A stretch of 64,000 bases of DNA from Oscillospiraceae bacterium (GCA_017438745.1 JAFRUS010000053.1:1-64000); one strand, 5' to 3'; positions 17,955-27,691 are shown, counted from the first letter of the stretch. Notes: a model not told the origin generated them from the sequence alone. Numbers and translations are program-made.

Positions 17955-19280
17955 ATGCCGGTAGATACAAAAGAAGTAGTTACCACGATAGCGTATATGA
18001 TCGGTGTCCGTATGACAGCACTTAAGTCAAGCTATCCTGAATGCGAAGAGCTTATCGAAAAGCTGCATGCGGACAAGGACGCCACAGTAATAAGATATCT
18101 CAGTAAACTGCGAACAGCATTGCTCCTTCATTTCAAAAAGACAGATACTGCAATGCGATATGACCTTAAAAATCTTAACTCACTTGAATGGTACGATCAG
18201 GACAATATAAAACAGCTCGAAAAATGGGGATTCACCATAATTCAGGCCAATCACCGATCTGACAAGTACATGGAAGATTTCACGAAACTCATTAATGAAA
18301 ATATTGATAAATGTTCCCGACTGTTTTACGACTGGCTGAACTGGGACTACATACGTGATTTATTTTATATACCTAAATACAATAAAAAAGATGTCATGGT
18401 AAATGAATTCAATAAATACATGGCAAACCTGGAACATTACCCGTTCCAGATGTATATTCACTGGAAACCTGAGGAGGCAGGAAGCATTGTATATTCAGAC
18501 AGAAAATTTCTTAAAATAATTTACAGTCAGCATAAGGATTATTTTGCAGACGAAACAAAATATCATGACGCTGACGATGAAACCAGAAATAATATATATG
18601 ATTTTATAGAAAGCTCGGAAAAAACTGCAATAGCAGTAGACTGTGAAAATTCAAATCCATTTAAACTTTACAGTGTACTGAAGGGTCTTAATCCTGATGA
18701 GCTCGCTAAGATTGATAAAATAACTCTTTACGATGACGTTAACACCACTGACGGCTGGGACTGGCTTTCAAAATTCATAAAGATCCCTGTTGAGCACATC
18801 GAAATAGAACGTGTAACGGACAGAAAATCGCTTGTAGATGTTCGTATGACCGCAAGCGTTGTCACTGATTTCTACAGGAACGGGATCACATCATTCATTA
18901 TCGTTTCCAGTGACTCTGATTTCTGGGGACTTATAAAAAGCCTTCCGGATGCGAAATTCCTTGTAATGTACGAGTATGAGAAATGCGGATCAGACATCAG
19001 AACCGCTCTTGACGAACATGGTATCTACAACTGTGCCATTGACGATTTCTGCAGTGCAAATACTGAAGAACTCAAACGTACTGTACTTCTTACCGCACTT
19101 GAAAAACGCATTCCTAACCTTTTAGGTGAAAATCCGCTGGAGCTTACTCACAAAATCTACGAAGAAACCAAGGTCACTGCTACCAAAAAGGAAATGGAAA
19201 ACTTCTGCAACCGTTATGTGAAAACTCTCAGGTTAAAGATCGTTGACGACAAATTTGTTATCGAAATAGCAAGAGGCTGA
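17955..19280 (+). CDS. NYN-domain (PIN-like nuclease) protein
   Basis: A 441-residue protein. The central part (about 225-365) looks like a NYN domain: AIAVDCENSNPFKLYSVL with the first acidic residue, a conserved Asp in KSLVDVRMTA, and SSDSDFWGLIKSL. Such domains are PIN-like, metal-dependent ribonucleases. The N-terminal 220 residues are helical and unknown, and the last 70 resemble a small winged-helix or OST-HTH-like tail (weak). AAAGGAGG precedes the ATG. It has its own terminator. An RNA substrate is inferred from the family only. Confidence 0.75.
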   Translation: MPVDTKEVVTTIAYMIGVRMTALKSSYPECEELIEKLHADKDATVIRYLSKLRTALLLHFKKTDTAMRYDLKNLNSLEWYDQDNIKQLEKWGFTIIQANHRSDKYMEDFTKLINENIDKCSRLFYDWLNWDYIRDLFYIPKYNKKDVMVNEFNKYMANLEHYPFQMYIHWKPEEAGSIVYSDRKFLKIIYSQHKDYFADETKYHDADDETRNNIYDFIESSEKTAIAVDCENSNPFKLYSVLKGLNPDELAKIDKITLYDDVNTTDGWDWLSKFIKIPVEHIEIERVTDRKSLVDVRMTASVVTDFYRNGITSFIIVSSDSDFWGLIKSLPDAKFLVMYEYEKCGSDIRTALDEHGIYNCAIDDFCSANTEELKRTVLLTALEKRIPNLLGENPLELTHKIYEETKVTATKKEMENFCNRYVKTLRLKIVDDKFVIEIARG

Positions 19281-19340
19281 TATCTTCACATATCATTCCG
19301 TAAACAGAACAAAGCCATATTTCCAATACAAAACATAAAT

Positions 19341-19378
19341 AAATGCGCTTATCTGTGTAAAGACAGGCGCATTTTTTG
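19341..19378 (+). terminator. Terminator of the NYN gene
   Basis: Stem AAATGCGC ... GCGCATTT with an inner CTGT/ACAG pair, followed by a T run. Confidence 0.85.
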
Positions 19379-19399
19379 TATAAAAACCGTACCATATAG

Positions 19400-19428
19400 T
19401 TGACATTTTAATCGGTATATTGTATAAT
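19400..19428 (+). promoter_or_regulatory. Consensus promoter of the diguanylate cyclase
   Basis: TTGACA (19400-19405), 17-nt spacer, TATAAT (19423-19428); leader of about 120 nt to the ATG at 19554. Confidence 0.75.
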
Positions 19429-19553
19429 AAATATAGATATTTATACTATAAATCATGCACATTCATGATTGCGTATTGAATATCAGGGGGAAATAGAGTT
19501 AGGGATTAGAGTGATCATATTCACTTTACTAAGACAGGGGTGTCATAATTAAA

Positions 19554-21086
19554 ATGTCTGGTAAAAAAACAGGGAAAAAGAATAAAAAACGATTTTCTAT
19601 CAGTGCGAGAATGTACCTTTCCGTTACACTGACAGTAATTGCTGTTGCAATAGGAACTGCATTTTTTTCTTATTCCGTCAGCATCGTACAGATAGACTCA
19701 TATTTCAAAAGGCTTGCCTACAACACAGCCGATAATGTATCTTCACTTGTGGACGCCGGTTTCTACTCAAGGCTAAGAGAATTAGTGGAATCGGAAGAAT
19801 ATCAGATTGTCCGTGAAGTTGCCGAGGAACATGATGATGATGAAAAAATAAAACAGTACCTCATCAAAGAAGGCATCTGGGATGAATATCAGAAAAATCT
19901 TGAATTTTTAAAGAATTATCATGCCCACATGGATGATATAACATATCTTTACTGCATAGTGTTCGGCAATAAGGATGCTAAGGTAGATATGTATCTTATC
20001 GACGATGACGAAGATACTACTCTTTATTATGCAACCGGTTATCTCGAGGATCGTGAAAAAGAATTCTACGGCATAGATTCTTCATCAAGGATCGAACCTA
20101 CTATAACACACGGCAAATGGGGCTGGCTCCTGTCAGCATATGCACCGGTATTTGACGAAGAGGGAAATGTGGTCTGTCAGATAGGCTGCGACATTTCCAT
20201 GAATGATGTCATGGCAGAACGTGTCCACTATCTCATAATAGTAATAGTCTCCACCGTGATCCTCGTAATACTTGCTCTTACAGGGGCATGGATATTCTCA
20301 AGAAGACTCATAGTAAAACCGCTAAACAAACTTTCGGCAGAAATGAAGAAATTTGATCCGGGCGAAGATAAAAACTACGAAATGGCAAACGTAGTTTCCA
20401 TGGATTTCAAATACTCAGACGAGATATATGATATCTACAAAACAGTACGCGCAATGCAGATACACATTGTAGATTACATAAACAGGCTGTATGTTGCCCG
20501 TCAGGATAAAAAGAAGATAATCACAGACCTTGAAAAAGCTGAAAGTGATATCAAGGACCGTGATGCACAGATCGGCGAGATCAGCCAGAAAGCATTTATC
20601 GATCCTCTTACAAACGTAGGAAACAAGATAGCTTACGAACAGAAAACCGAAATACTTGCCAAGAAGATCGAAGACAAATCCGCTGAGTTTGCAGTGGTTA
20701 TGATCGACCTTAACGATCTTAAAAAGATCAACGACAAATATGGTCACCGTGCCGGTGACAACTACATCAAAGGCTGCTGCCAGACCATATGCATGATATA
20801 CGGAACTTTCTGGGTATACAGAATCGGCGGCGATGAATTCGTTGTAATTCTCGAAGGCACAAGTTATAAGGAAAGAAACGAGCTGTTTAAGAAAGTTCAG
20901 ACAATTTTTGCAGAAAGCGCAGATAACAATGCAGTTTCTCCACAGACACGTTATTCAGCCTCCTGCGGAATGGCTGAGTACTCACCTGAAACTGACGATA
21001 ACTTTGAAGCTGTTTTCCGACGTGCCGACAATGACATGTACGAAAACAAAAAACGTTTCAAGGAAACTCACGGATCATACAGATAA
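19554..21086 (+). CDS. Membrane diguanylate cyclase with extracellular sensor
   Basis: 510 residues: basic N-terminus, TM helix at about 20-42, an extracellular Cache-like sensor to about 225, a second TM helix (IIVIVSTVILVILALTGAW), a HAMP-like linker, a short coiled coil (YVARQDKKKIITDLEKAESD), and a GGDEF domain with FIDPLTNVGNK and the active site YRIGGDEFVVI. It makes c-di-GMP from two GTP. The RxxD inhibitory site normally five residues before GGDEF is absent, so product inhibition may be weak. It is convergent with the YesN-type gene, sharing a terminator. Confidence 0.93.
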   Translation: MSGKKTGKKNKKRFSISARMYLSVTLTVIAVAIGTAFFSYSVSIVQIDSYFKRLAYNTADNVSSLVDAGFYSRLRELVESEEYQIVREVAEEHDDDEKIKQYLIKEGIWDEYQKNLEFLKNYHAHMDDITYLYCIVFGNKDAKVDMYLIDDDEDTTLYYATGYLEDREKEFYGIDSSSRIEPTITHGKWGWLLSAYAPVFDEEGNVVCQIGCDISMNDVMAERVHYLIIVIVSTVILVILALTGAWIFSRRLIVKPLNKLSAEMKKFDPGEDKNYEMANVVSMDFKYSDEIYDIYKTVRAMQIHIVDYINRLYVARQDKKKIITDLEKAESDIKDRDAQIGEISQKAFIDPLTNVGNKIAYEQKTEILAKKIEDKSAEFAVVMIDLNDLKKINDKYGHRAGDNYIKGCCQTICMIYGTFWVYRIGGDEFVVILEGTSYKERNELFKKVQTIFAESADNNAVSPQTRYSASCGMAEYSPETDDNFEAVFRRADNDMYENKKRFKETHGSYR

Positions 21087-21094
21087 AACAATAA

Positions 21095-21138
21095 CGGCAT
21101 ATGCTGCGACTCATGATCACAGCATATGCCGATTTTTT
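21095..21138. terminator. Shared bidirectional terminator
   Basis: A perfect 12-bp stem CGGCATATGCTG/CAGCATATGCCG, with a T run on the plus side, between two convergent genes. Confidence 0.9.
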
Positions 21139-21155
21139 GTTATCCGTGCAGTTTA

Positions 21156-21905
21156 TTATCCGTGCAATTCCTTTGTGACTTCCGTGTAGGACTTTCCCGT
21201 ATATTTCTTAAAACATTTACTGAAATAATTAGGATCAGGGATTCCCACTTCCTTGGCAGTCAGATACATCTGAACCTGCTTTCCTGCAAGTTCAAGCGCC
21301 CTTTCCATACGACACTTCGTAAGAAAGTCGATAAAGCTCATTCCGGTCTCCTCCTTGAAACGACGACTAAGGTAGCTCGGATTGAAGTTAAAAGTATTGG
21401 CTGCATAAGTAAGATTGAGCTCAGAATTATTGTAATTCTTCTTTATGTATTCGCAGATCCTGTTCATCGAGCTGCTGGAAGCTGTCAGTTTATCCAGCGT
21501 ATCGTCTTCCGGTTCAGGCTCCGGCTGGCGTTCGTCAAGCTCCTTGACGATCCTTTCAAGCGTCTTGTTTACATCTTCCTTGACAATAGGCTTGGTAAGA
21601 TAATCACTGACGCCTATACCTACGCATCTGCGTGCGTATTCAAATTCGAACATGGCTGTAAGAACGATTATTTTCATATCCGGATGTTCTTTGATGATTT
21701 TTTCGGAAAGTTCAACACCATCCATATAAGGCATTTTGATATCAACAAACATGATGTGCGGTTTAAAAACATCTACTGTGTTGATCGCCTCGATACTTCC
21801 CTGCGCCTCACCGCAGAACTCCAGTCCCAGACGTTCCCATTCAATCGTCATTTTCAGCAGACTTCTGTTTGACTTTTCATCATCCACGATCATGACCCTG
21901 TACAT
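21156..21905 (-). CDS. Response regulator with AraC-type DNA-binding domain
   Basis: 249 residues. The receiver domain (1-120) has VMIVDDE, the phospho-acceptor Asp55 (MFVDIKMP), a conserved Thr in VLTAMF, and Lys in LTKPIV. A Pro/Glu linker is followed by two AraC-family helix-turn-helix motifs (about 155-249, NPSYLSRRFKEETGMSF and DPNYFSKCFKKYTGKSY). It is a YesN-like regulator, phosphorylated by the kinase encoded 25 bp upstream in the same operon. Such pairs usually control sugar-uptake or polysaccharide genes; the target here is unknown. Confidence 0.94.
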   Translation of the reverse strand: MYRVMIVDDEKSNRSLLKMTIEWERLGLEFCGEAQGSIEAINTVDVFKPHIMFVDIKMPYMDGVELSEKIIKEHPDMKIIVLTAMFEFEYARRCVGIGVSDYLTKPIVKEDVNKTLERIVKELDERQPEPEPEDDTLDKLTASSSSMNRICEYIKKNYNNSELNLTYAANTFNFNPSYLSRRFKEETGMSFIDFLTKCRMERALELAGKQVQMYLTAKEVGIPDPNYFSKCFKKYTGKSYTEVTKELHG

Positions 21906-21930
21906 TAACGGCCACCCCCTGTTTTCACTG

Positions 21931-23745
21931 TTATCTGTGATAAGGTATATTAATATCTATTTCACAGAATTCTCCTACATTACTGTTTATCGTTACAAAT
22001 GCATTACCCTTGTAAAAGCTCTTAATTCGGTTGACTGTACTCTTGAAACCGAAACTCTTCTCATCATTACCGTTAAGAAGCGCATCGATCTGTTCCTGTT
22101 CCATACCTATACCGGAATCGTAAACTTTGATATGCATTCTGTTGTTCTCGGAATATATGCTTATGCGGATAATACCCGGTTCTCCCTTCGGTATTATACC
22201 GTGCTGAATTGAATTCTCAACAAACGGCTGAAGGATAAGCTTGGCTATCATCATATTCTCAAGCCCTTCTTCAATGTCGTACTCGTCATCGAATTCCGTG
22301 TCATTTCTCAGTTTAAGAAGCTTGATGTATTTCTGGATGATCGTGATCTCATCCTTGATAGGGATAGCTTCACTACCCTTGCTAAGAAACTTGCGGTAAA
22401 ATACACCCAGAGCCTCGACCGCATCATATACCTCCTCACGTGTATTCTGAAGGGCCATGCACCCGATTGTATCGAGGGTATTGTAGAGGAAATGAGGCTT
22501 CATCTGCTCCTGAACAGCTACTCTTTCAGCATGTCTTCGCTGTTCTTCCTCTATTTTAATCTCTTCAAGAAGAGTGTCTATTCTTGAAGCCATATCGTTG
22601 TAGCACTGCTGCAGAGTACCGATCTCATCGTTTCGTTCACTGTGATCCTGGAACGGAACAGGTGAACCGTTTTCTTCAGCAAGCAGCATAGTTTCTGAAA
22701 GTTTTGTAACAGGACTGGTAATGTACTTGTTTATAAACTTGCTAATAAAGCTCAGCATGATGACTATAAGCAGTAACATACCTATGATCTCGACTATGAG
22801 TTCGCGTGAAATATCATCAAAGAACGATATTTTTGATGAACAAACTATGTAAAAACCGGTATCAGTTAGTCTTTTACCGTCTATAGCTCTGTCTCCCTTT
22901 ATAGTATGGAAAGAATCACGGTCTGTAATGCTGCGATACTGATCAAGAAGCTGTTCTATAACAGAGTTGTCAGCATTACTGCTGATAACAGTGCCTTCGG
23001 AATCACAGTATGCCAGAAAACAGTCATCACTGGCAAAATTCTCATATGTTTCGGCCAGTTCACTTATCGGTATATTAATTACCAGCAGCCCCAGCGGTTT
23101 CTGAGTATCTATGTCATTTATAACTCTTGTAAAAGAAATGGTACTGATATCAGTATTGTTATCGAAGGCATTTCTGTTATCAGGAATTACTATCGCTCCG
23201 CCGTTCTTGATCTCTGCACGTCCGTACCAGCGCTGACTGAAAATTTCATCAGGCAACGGCTTCATAATTCCTATAGCAGTATTAACGTAATATGTCCTGG
23301 TCTCATATTTCGTAGGTGCCTCCGGCTCAGAATCTGTTCTTATAGGATTATTTTCAGGAACTTCACACTGTTTCAGAATAAAAACAGTATACCGCCCGGA
23401 GAAAGAATTAAGAATTCTGTGAAGTTCAGCTCTGACTGCATCATCACTGACTTTTTTTACAACAGCCTTCTGCTTGTCGTCACGAAGATAAGTAAGAACT
23501 GAATCGTTGACCATTATGAGTCTGCTGATGTTGTTTACGTTACTTATAACAGCTGAATAGCTTTTCTGAACTGCATTGACCTTATCAGCGTTACGGTCTG
23601 CAAAAGTACGAGCCAGCTTGATCCTGGTAATGGATACAAAAAATAGTGTACAAAGCAGTATCATCACTATCATTGATACTGCAAAAATACGCTGGACTTT
23701 ATTCTTGATGCTTAGATTATTAAACCATCTGGCTTTATTCTTCAT
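21931..23745 (-). CDS. YesM-type sensor histidine kinase
   Basis: 604 residues. A TM helix at about 18-42, a large extracellular sensor (to about 315), a second TM helix (VEIIGMLLLIVIMLSF), a HAMP domain, and a His_kinase domain with the acceptor in MKPHFLYNTLDTIG. The ATPase domain follows (LQPFVENSIQHGI, VYDSGIGM). It is a LytS/YesM-class kinase paired with the AraC-type regulator directly downstream. AGGAGT precedes the ATG. Confidence 0.94.
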   Translation of the reverse strand: MKNKARWFNNLSIKNKVQRIFAVSMIVMILLCTLFFVSITRIKLARTFADRNADKVNAVQKSYSAVISNVNNISRLIMVNDSVLTYLRDDKQKAVVKKVSDDAVRAELHRILNSFSGRYTVFILKQCEVPENNPIRTDSEPEAPTKYETRTYYVNTAIGIMKPLPDEIFSQRWYGRAEIKNGGAIVIPDNRNAFDNNTDISTISFTRVINDIDTQKPLGLLVINIPISELAETYENFASDDCFLAYCDSEGTVISSNADNSVIEQLLDQYRSITDRDSFHTIKGDRAIDGKRLTDTGFYIVCSSKISFFDDISRELIVEIIGMLLLIVIMLSFISKFINKYITSPVTKLSETMLLAEENGSPVPFQDHSERNDEIGTLQQCYNDMASRIDTLLEEIKIEEEQRRHAERVAVQEQMKPHFLYNTLDTIGCMALQNTREEVYDAVEALGVFYRKFLSKGSEAIPIKDEITIIQKYIKLLKLRNDTEFDDEYDIEEGLENMMIAKLILQPFVENSIQHGIIPKGEPGIIRISIYSENNRMHIKVYDSGIGMEQEQIDALLNGNDEKSFGFKSTVNRIKSFYKGNAFVTINSNVGEFCEIDINIPYHR

Positions 23746-23954
23746 TTTTACTCCTGAATGTAGTCTGGTAAAACACTGTTAAAGCCGGAAATCACAGATC
23801 ACACCGGCCCACATACTTCTAAAAATCAACGTTTTCTAATATGCATACCAGTTGAACACGGCATACAATATTAGTATACTATTCTTTTAACCTTTATGCA
23901 ATAAAAATATCGTCAAATAATTGATTAAATATTGCTGTCTGTGATGTTATTTAA

Positions 23955-25643
23955 TCAGAAAGACTCGATTACCTTTGAAAGATACTGTCTGAATGTCGCA
24001 AGATCAGGAAGCTCCGTCTTTCCGTTCTTATCAGTATCTGCAGCCTGCTTCTGAATGTCGGTAAATTCCCTGTCACCGATAAGATAAAGCGAAAGCAGTG
24101 AAAGGTCAGTTATGTCTATCTTTCCATCGGCATTTATATCGCCTGTTGTCACCTTGTCTTTTTTCTCCGGTTCTTCAGTTTTTTCAGTCAGTACAAAATT
24201 TTTAAAATCTTTCTCGCCGAGTTTTGAAATATACTCCTCAATTTTATCTGTCTTCTCCGCATAAACTGTAAGATTCGGACAGTTATCAAAGTTTCTTTCG
24301 ATGATCCATACCGATGAAGGAAGAGTCACCTTTTCCAGACTGTCTGAATCACAGAATGCATATGTTTCAAGCTGCTCAGTACCATTCTGTACGGTTACAG
24401 ATCTCAGATTCTTACACGAACTGAAGGCACCCTTCAAAATTTTCTGAACGCCCTCCTGAACAGTATAATCCTCGCCTTTTCGTCCTGCAGGATATGAAAC
24501 AAGGTCTTTCGTCACGTTTCCGCCTGCCCAGTGTGTTTCTTTATAAAGTACACCGTCAGAGGCATAATAGAATTTATTATCAGGTGAAACGCTGATCGAT
24601 TCAAGATCGCTACAACCTGAAAATGCATAATCGCCGATTTTCTTAACCGATGAAGGAATGCTTAAAGACTTCATGGTCACACAGTTCAGAAATGCATAAT
24701 CTCCTATGCTTTCGATCTTGTCATGAAGAGCTATCGACTCAAGATTTACGCAGCCTGAAAAAGTGTTTTTCTCAACAGTGGTTACCTTACCGGGAATATT
24801 GATCTTCTGGAGCCATATACAGTCTTCAAATGCGCTGAAACCAATCTTTGAAACGCTTTCAGGAATTTCCAGTTCAAACAGCATTGTATTCTGAAATGCG
24901 CAGCTTCCGATCTCCTCAACAGTATCCGGAATAATAACTTCTGCAAAATAAATACAGTCCTTAAAACCGCCAAGTCCCTCTCCGATCCTTACTACCGGTT
25001 TTCCGTCAACATAAGCCGGTATTTCGGCTGCATGAAGACGTTTATCAGCCTGGCTGAGAGTCATTTTTCCGTTAAATTCTGAAAACCTCATAAGCTCAGT
25101 GTAATCACGGTATGTGATTCCGAGATGATCTGCGTAGTCTTTAGCAACATTTTCCTTGTAACCATAAATAATAAAATCTTTGTCGATATCGATTGCTTGC
25201 TCATCATCAGTAATATAACATCCAAGAGCAAATCTGCCTATCTTTTCCACGGTATCGGCCACTACAAAACTGTGAAGCCCAGGACATGACAGAAAAGCAC
25301 CTTCGCCTATTGATTCTATAGTAGGCGGGATGATCACCATGCTTACTTTTTCAAGTCCGCAAAATGCATAATCGCCGATAGATGTTATCATTTCATCGCC
25401 CAGCATAACCGGAATCACTATGTTTTCTCTGTCAACAAGCCACTCTGTAATTTCGGCAGTACCGTCTTCCTTTATTCTGTAGTTAAAAAGAACTTCTCCG
25501 CTTTCAGAGTCAGATGCAGAACCTGTTTCTCCTGCAGATGTCTCCTCAGATACAGACTCCTCAGCATAAACTGAAGCATCAAAAGAACCAATAGAAAATA
25601 CGAACATTAAAGCTGCCGCTCCGGCAAGTAATCTTTTTTTCAT
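23955..25643 (-). CDS. Secreted BspA-type leucine-rich-repeat protein with dockerin
   Basis: 562 residues. Signal peptide to about SVYA (27), a Ser/Glu-rich linker, then about eight LRR_5 (BspA-like) repeats between about 55 and 480 with the pattern LxxVxIPxxVxxIGxxAFxxC. A C-terminal type I dockerin (about 500-562: DINADGKIDITDLSLLSLYL, DTDKNGKTELPDLATF) follows. It should be held on a scaffoldin and act as an adhesin or ligand-binding surface protein rather than an enzyme (inference). The 5' leader contains repeat copy D. Confidence 0.93.
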   Translation of the reverse strand: MKKRLLAGAAALMFVFSIGSFDASVYAEESVSEETSAGETGSASDSESGEVLFNYRIKEDGTAEITEWLVDRENIVIPVMLGDEMITSIGDYAFCGLEKVSMVIIPPTIESIGEGAFLSCPGLHSFVVADTVEKIGRFALGCYITDDEQAIDIDKDFIIYGYKENVAKDYADHLGITYRDYTELMRFSEFNGKMTLSQADKRLHAAEIPAYVDGKPVVRIGEGLGGFKDCIYFAEVIIPDTVEEIGSCAFQNTMLFELEIPESVSKIGFSAFEDCIWLQKINIPGKVTTVEKNTFSGCVNLESIALHDKIESIGDYAFLNCVTMKSLSIPSSVKKIGDYAFSGCSDLESISVSPDNKFYYASDGVLYKETHWAGGNVTKDLVSYPAGRKGEDYTVQEGVQKILKGAFSSCKNLRSVTVQNGTEQLETYAFCDSDSLEKVTLPSSVWIIERNFDNCPNLTVYAEKTDKIEEYISKLGEKDFKNFVLTEKTEEPEKKDKVTTGDINADGKIDITDLSLLSLYLIGDREFTDIQKQAADTDKNGKTELPDLATFRQYLSKVIESF

Positions 25644-25659
25644 TTTATACCCCTTAAAC

Positions 25660-25775
25660 TTAGGAAAGCGCTGATTTATTCATAAATCAGCGTGGGGCAC
25701 GGGGCGAAGCCCCGCAATCTCCCCACCCGGAAATACGGCGAAGCCGTATTTCCGATTTGATCAGTGTTTCCTTAA
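25660..25775. repeat. Dispersed palindromic element, copy D (full), in the LRR gene leader
   Basis: Ends TTAGGAAAGCGCTGAT and ATCAGTGTTTCCTTAA; hairpins CTGATTTAT/ATAAATCAG, GGGGCGAAGCCCC and AAATACGGCGAAGCCGTATTT. The third stem has co-varying changes against the other copies (TACGG/CCGTA for TCCGG/CCGGA). It lies between the LRR start codon and its promoter. Confidence 0.9.
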
Positions 25776-25789
25776 AATTAATCTTTTTT

Positions 25790-25818
25790 ATTATACTTCA
25801 AATTCTGTAATTTTTCAA
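25790..25818 (-). promoter_or_regulatory. Predicted promoter of the dockerin LRR gene
   Basis: Minus-strand TTGAAA, 17 nt, TATAAT. Transcription would begin just before repeat copy D, as at the cobalamin operon. Confidence 0.6.
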
Positions 25819-25909
25819 GAGGATGACGAAACTAATCAATCATATTCAATAGAAACCATACAAAGTGTCGATTGCACATATAATAATATTTTTCACTTAA
25901 AAATAATCA

Positions 25910-25939
25910 TTGACCTGGTGACTGTAAAACTGATATAAT
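25910..25939 (+). promoter_or_regulatory. Predicted promoter of the DUF3810 gene
   Basis: TTGACC, 18 nt, TATAAT; the ribosome-binding site AGGGAGGGG follows and the ATG is at 25960. Confidence 0.65.
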
Positions 25940-25959
25940 ATCTATAAGGGAGGGGCGAT

Positions 25960-27174
25960 ATGATGAGAAAAATACCTGTATACTGGAAAACACTTTTAGC
26001 TTTGATCTTATTTACCGGACTTATGGTACTTGCCGGATTCATTACGCCGTTCTGCGACTGGTACACCAATGCTCTGTATCCGTATCTGTGTGACGGAATA
26101 AGTCATATTACAGGTCCTGTTCCTTTTGCAGTCGGCGAGATAATGATGTATCTCGGAGCAGCATCGCTTGTGTTTGGTGTGATATTTCTTATTCTGCTTA
26201 TTTTTAAAAGGAAAAAAGCCGGATACAGAAAATTCTGTGCCGGATATTTCAAAACTCTGCTCATGGTTCTTGTCTGCATCGTATTTATTTACATGCCTGC
26301 ATGGTACATACCATTCTGCGGAACAGTGCTGGGCGAAGGAAATGAGAAAACTAAAACTTCGTACAGTTTTGAGGAACTAAAAGCGGTTACGCGTTATGCC
26401 GTGGAAGGCATTAACTCAGCTGCAGAACGAATAGTTATAAATCCGGACGGTACAGTTGATTTCCCGGATAAAAATGAAGCAAGAGCGCTTATCACTGAAG
26501 CAATGCATGGCATAAGTGACAGATATCCAAGACTCACGGGATACTATCCTCCGGTAAAAGCTGCACTCTGTTCCGACATTCTTGAAAGAATGAGCATCGG
26601 CGGTTACAATTATCCGTTTACAATGGAACCGACCGAAAACAAATACAATGGTCCTATGTGTTCATATTGTCTCGAAGCACATGAATACTGCCATCACAAA
26701 GGATATGAAAAGGAAAATGAAGCGAATTTCTTAAGTGAACTTGCGCTGACGGAAAGCAATGACCCGTTTCTTCGCCTGTCAGCTTTCTGGGATATGTACT
26801 GGTGGCTCCTCGACGACTACAACTCTGAAGCAAGCGATGTTATAAATGATATGATCGCGCGAGGCGAGATAGCGATACCGTATGAATACGGAACGAAGGA
26901 ATACTGGCATGCTTACACACAAATCTATGATCAGATAAACGATATACCTAATATCAGTGAACGTGCAGATATGATATACAATGAATCAATCGTGATAAGA
27001 ACTGAGATCTACGAAGCTGACAGTCATCCTATCGATGAAATGCCGAAAGTTGAAACTGTCATCGAAGAAGTATCCGACACCGGCTGGGAAGTTCAGGGCG
27101 ATATACTTAAGGAGAATTCCTATGACGGTGTAACTCTGCTCTGGCTGCAGTATTTTGATCAGATGAATAAATAA
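25960..27174 (+). CDS. DUF3810 membrane protein, putative zinc metallopeptidase
   Basis: 404 residues. Three TM helices fall in the first 115 residues (about 12-30, 58-83, 97-117), then a large outside or inside domain. It contains EAHEYCHHKGYEKENEANFL (about residue 240), an HExxH zinc motif with a downstream Glu, typical of gluzincin-like peptidases and seen in DUF3810 proteins. The substrate is unknown. Two ATGs lie at the start; either may be used. A hairpin with a T run lies just downstream. Confidence 0.85.
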   Translation: MMRKIPVYWKTLLALILFTGLMVLAGFITPFCDWYTNALYPYLCDGISHITGPVPFAVGEIMMYLGAASLVFGVIFLILLIFKRKKAGYRKFCAGYFKTLLMVLVCIVFIYMPAWYIPFCGTVLGEGNEKTKTSYSFEELKAVTRYAVEGINSAAERIVINPDGTVDFPDKNEARALITEAMHGISDRYPRLTGYYPPVKAALCSDILERMSIGGYNYPFTMEPTENKYNGPMCSYCLEAHEYCHHKGYEKENEANFLSELALTESNDPFLRLSAFWDMYWWLLDDYNSEASDVINDMIARGEIAIPYEYGTKEYWHAYTQIYDQINDIPNISERADMIYNESIVIRTEIYEADSHPIDEMPKVETVIEEVSDTGWEVQGDILKENSYDGVTLLWLQYFDQMNK

Positions 27175-27198
27175 GGGTGTCTCCCCTTCATATACAGA

Positions 27199-27231
27199 AA
27201 CGGTGGGCTTTGACCCGCTGTTTTTCTGACA
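27199..27231 (+). terminator. Terminator of the DUF3810 gene
   Basis: Stem ACGGTGGG/CCCGCTGT (with G-T pairs), followed by TTTTTCT. Confidence 0.6.
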
Positions 27232-27236
27232 AAAAA

Positions 27237-27274
27237 AGCATCGGGAAAATGCATACACACATTTTTCCGATGCT
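27237..27274. terminator. Terminator between convergent genes
   Basis: Stem AGCATCGG ... CCGATGCT, with A and T runs on both sides, between the DUF3810 and PPOX genes. Confidence 0.8.
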
Positions 27275-27298
27275 ATCTTTTTATAATCTTTACTATTA

Positions 27299-27691
27299 TC
27301 AGAACTTAATGATCTCAGGAGCCTTTGTAAATGAGCTGATAGTCGCAACTGCATCCTTAATGTAGAATGCTTCTGTGTTACCGTCATCAGCAGAATACAT
27401 TGACTGAAGCTGCGGATAATCATCGAGTACAGCCTGTCTTGCTTCTCTTCTGTCGTCTTCAACGAGTGTGCCGGCAATTCTTATCCATTCGCCGCCTTTG
27501 AAAGCGCAGATCTCGAATTTAGGATTGATGTGAAGCTGCTTTGAAACGTTCTTGCTCTTGCCTGTCTGGATATAAATTTTTCCTTCAAACATAACTGCTG
27601 TGCCGAAAGGTCTTACGCGTGGCTGGTCACCTTCAACTGTTGCAAGATAATATGTATCTGCTTCCTTTAAAAACTTTAATACTCTTTCCAT
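27299..27691 (-). CDS. Pyridoxamine 5'-phosphate oxidase-like flavoprotein
   Basis: A 130-residue split-barrel FMN-binding protein: YYLATVEGDQPRVRPFGTA near the N-terminus and KIYIQTGKSKNVSKQL. It is short, as in the general-stress/PPOX-like group rather than true PdxH. The likely role is a flavin-dependent reduction or cofactor binding of unknown substrate. AGGAGG precedes the ATG. Confidence 0.88.
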   Translation of the reverse strand: MERVLKFLKEADTYYLATVEGDQPRVRPFGTAVMFEGKIYIQTGKSKNVSKQLHINPKFEICAFKGGEWIRIAGTLVEDDRREARQAVLDDYPQLQSMYSADDGNTEAFYIKDAVATISSFTKAPEIIKF

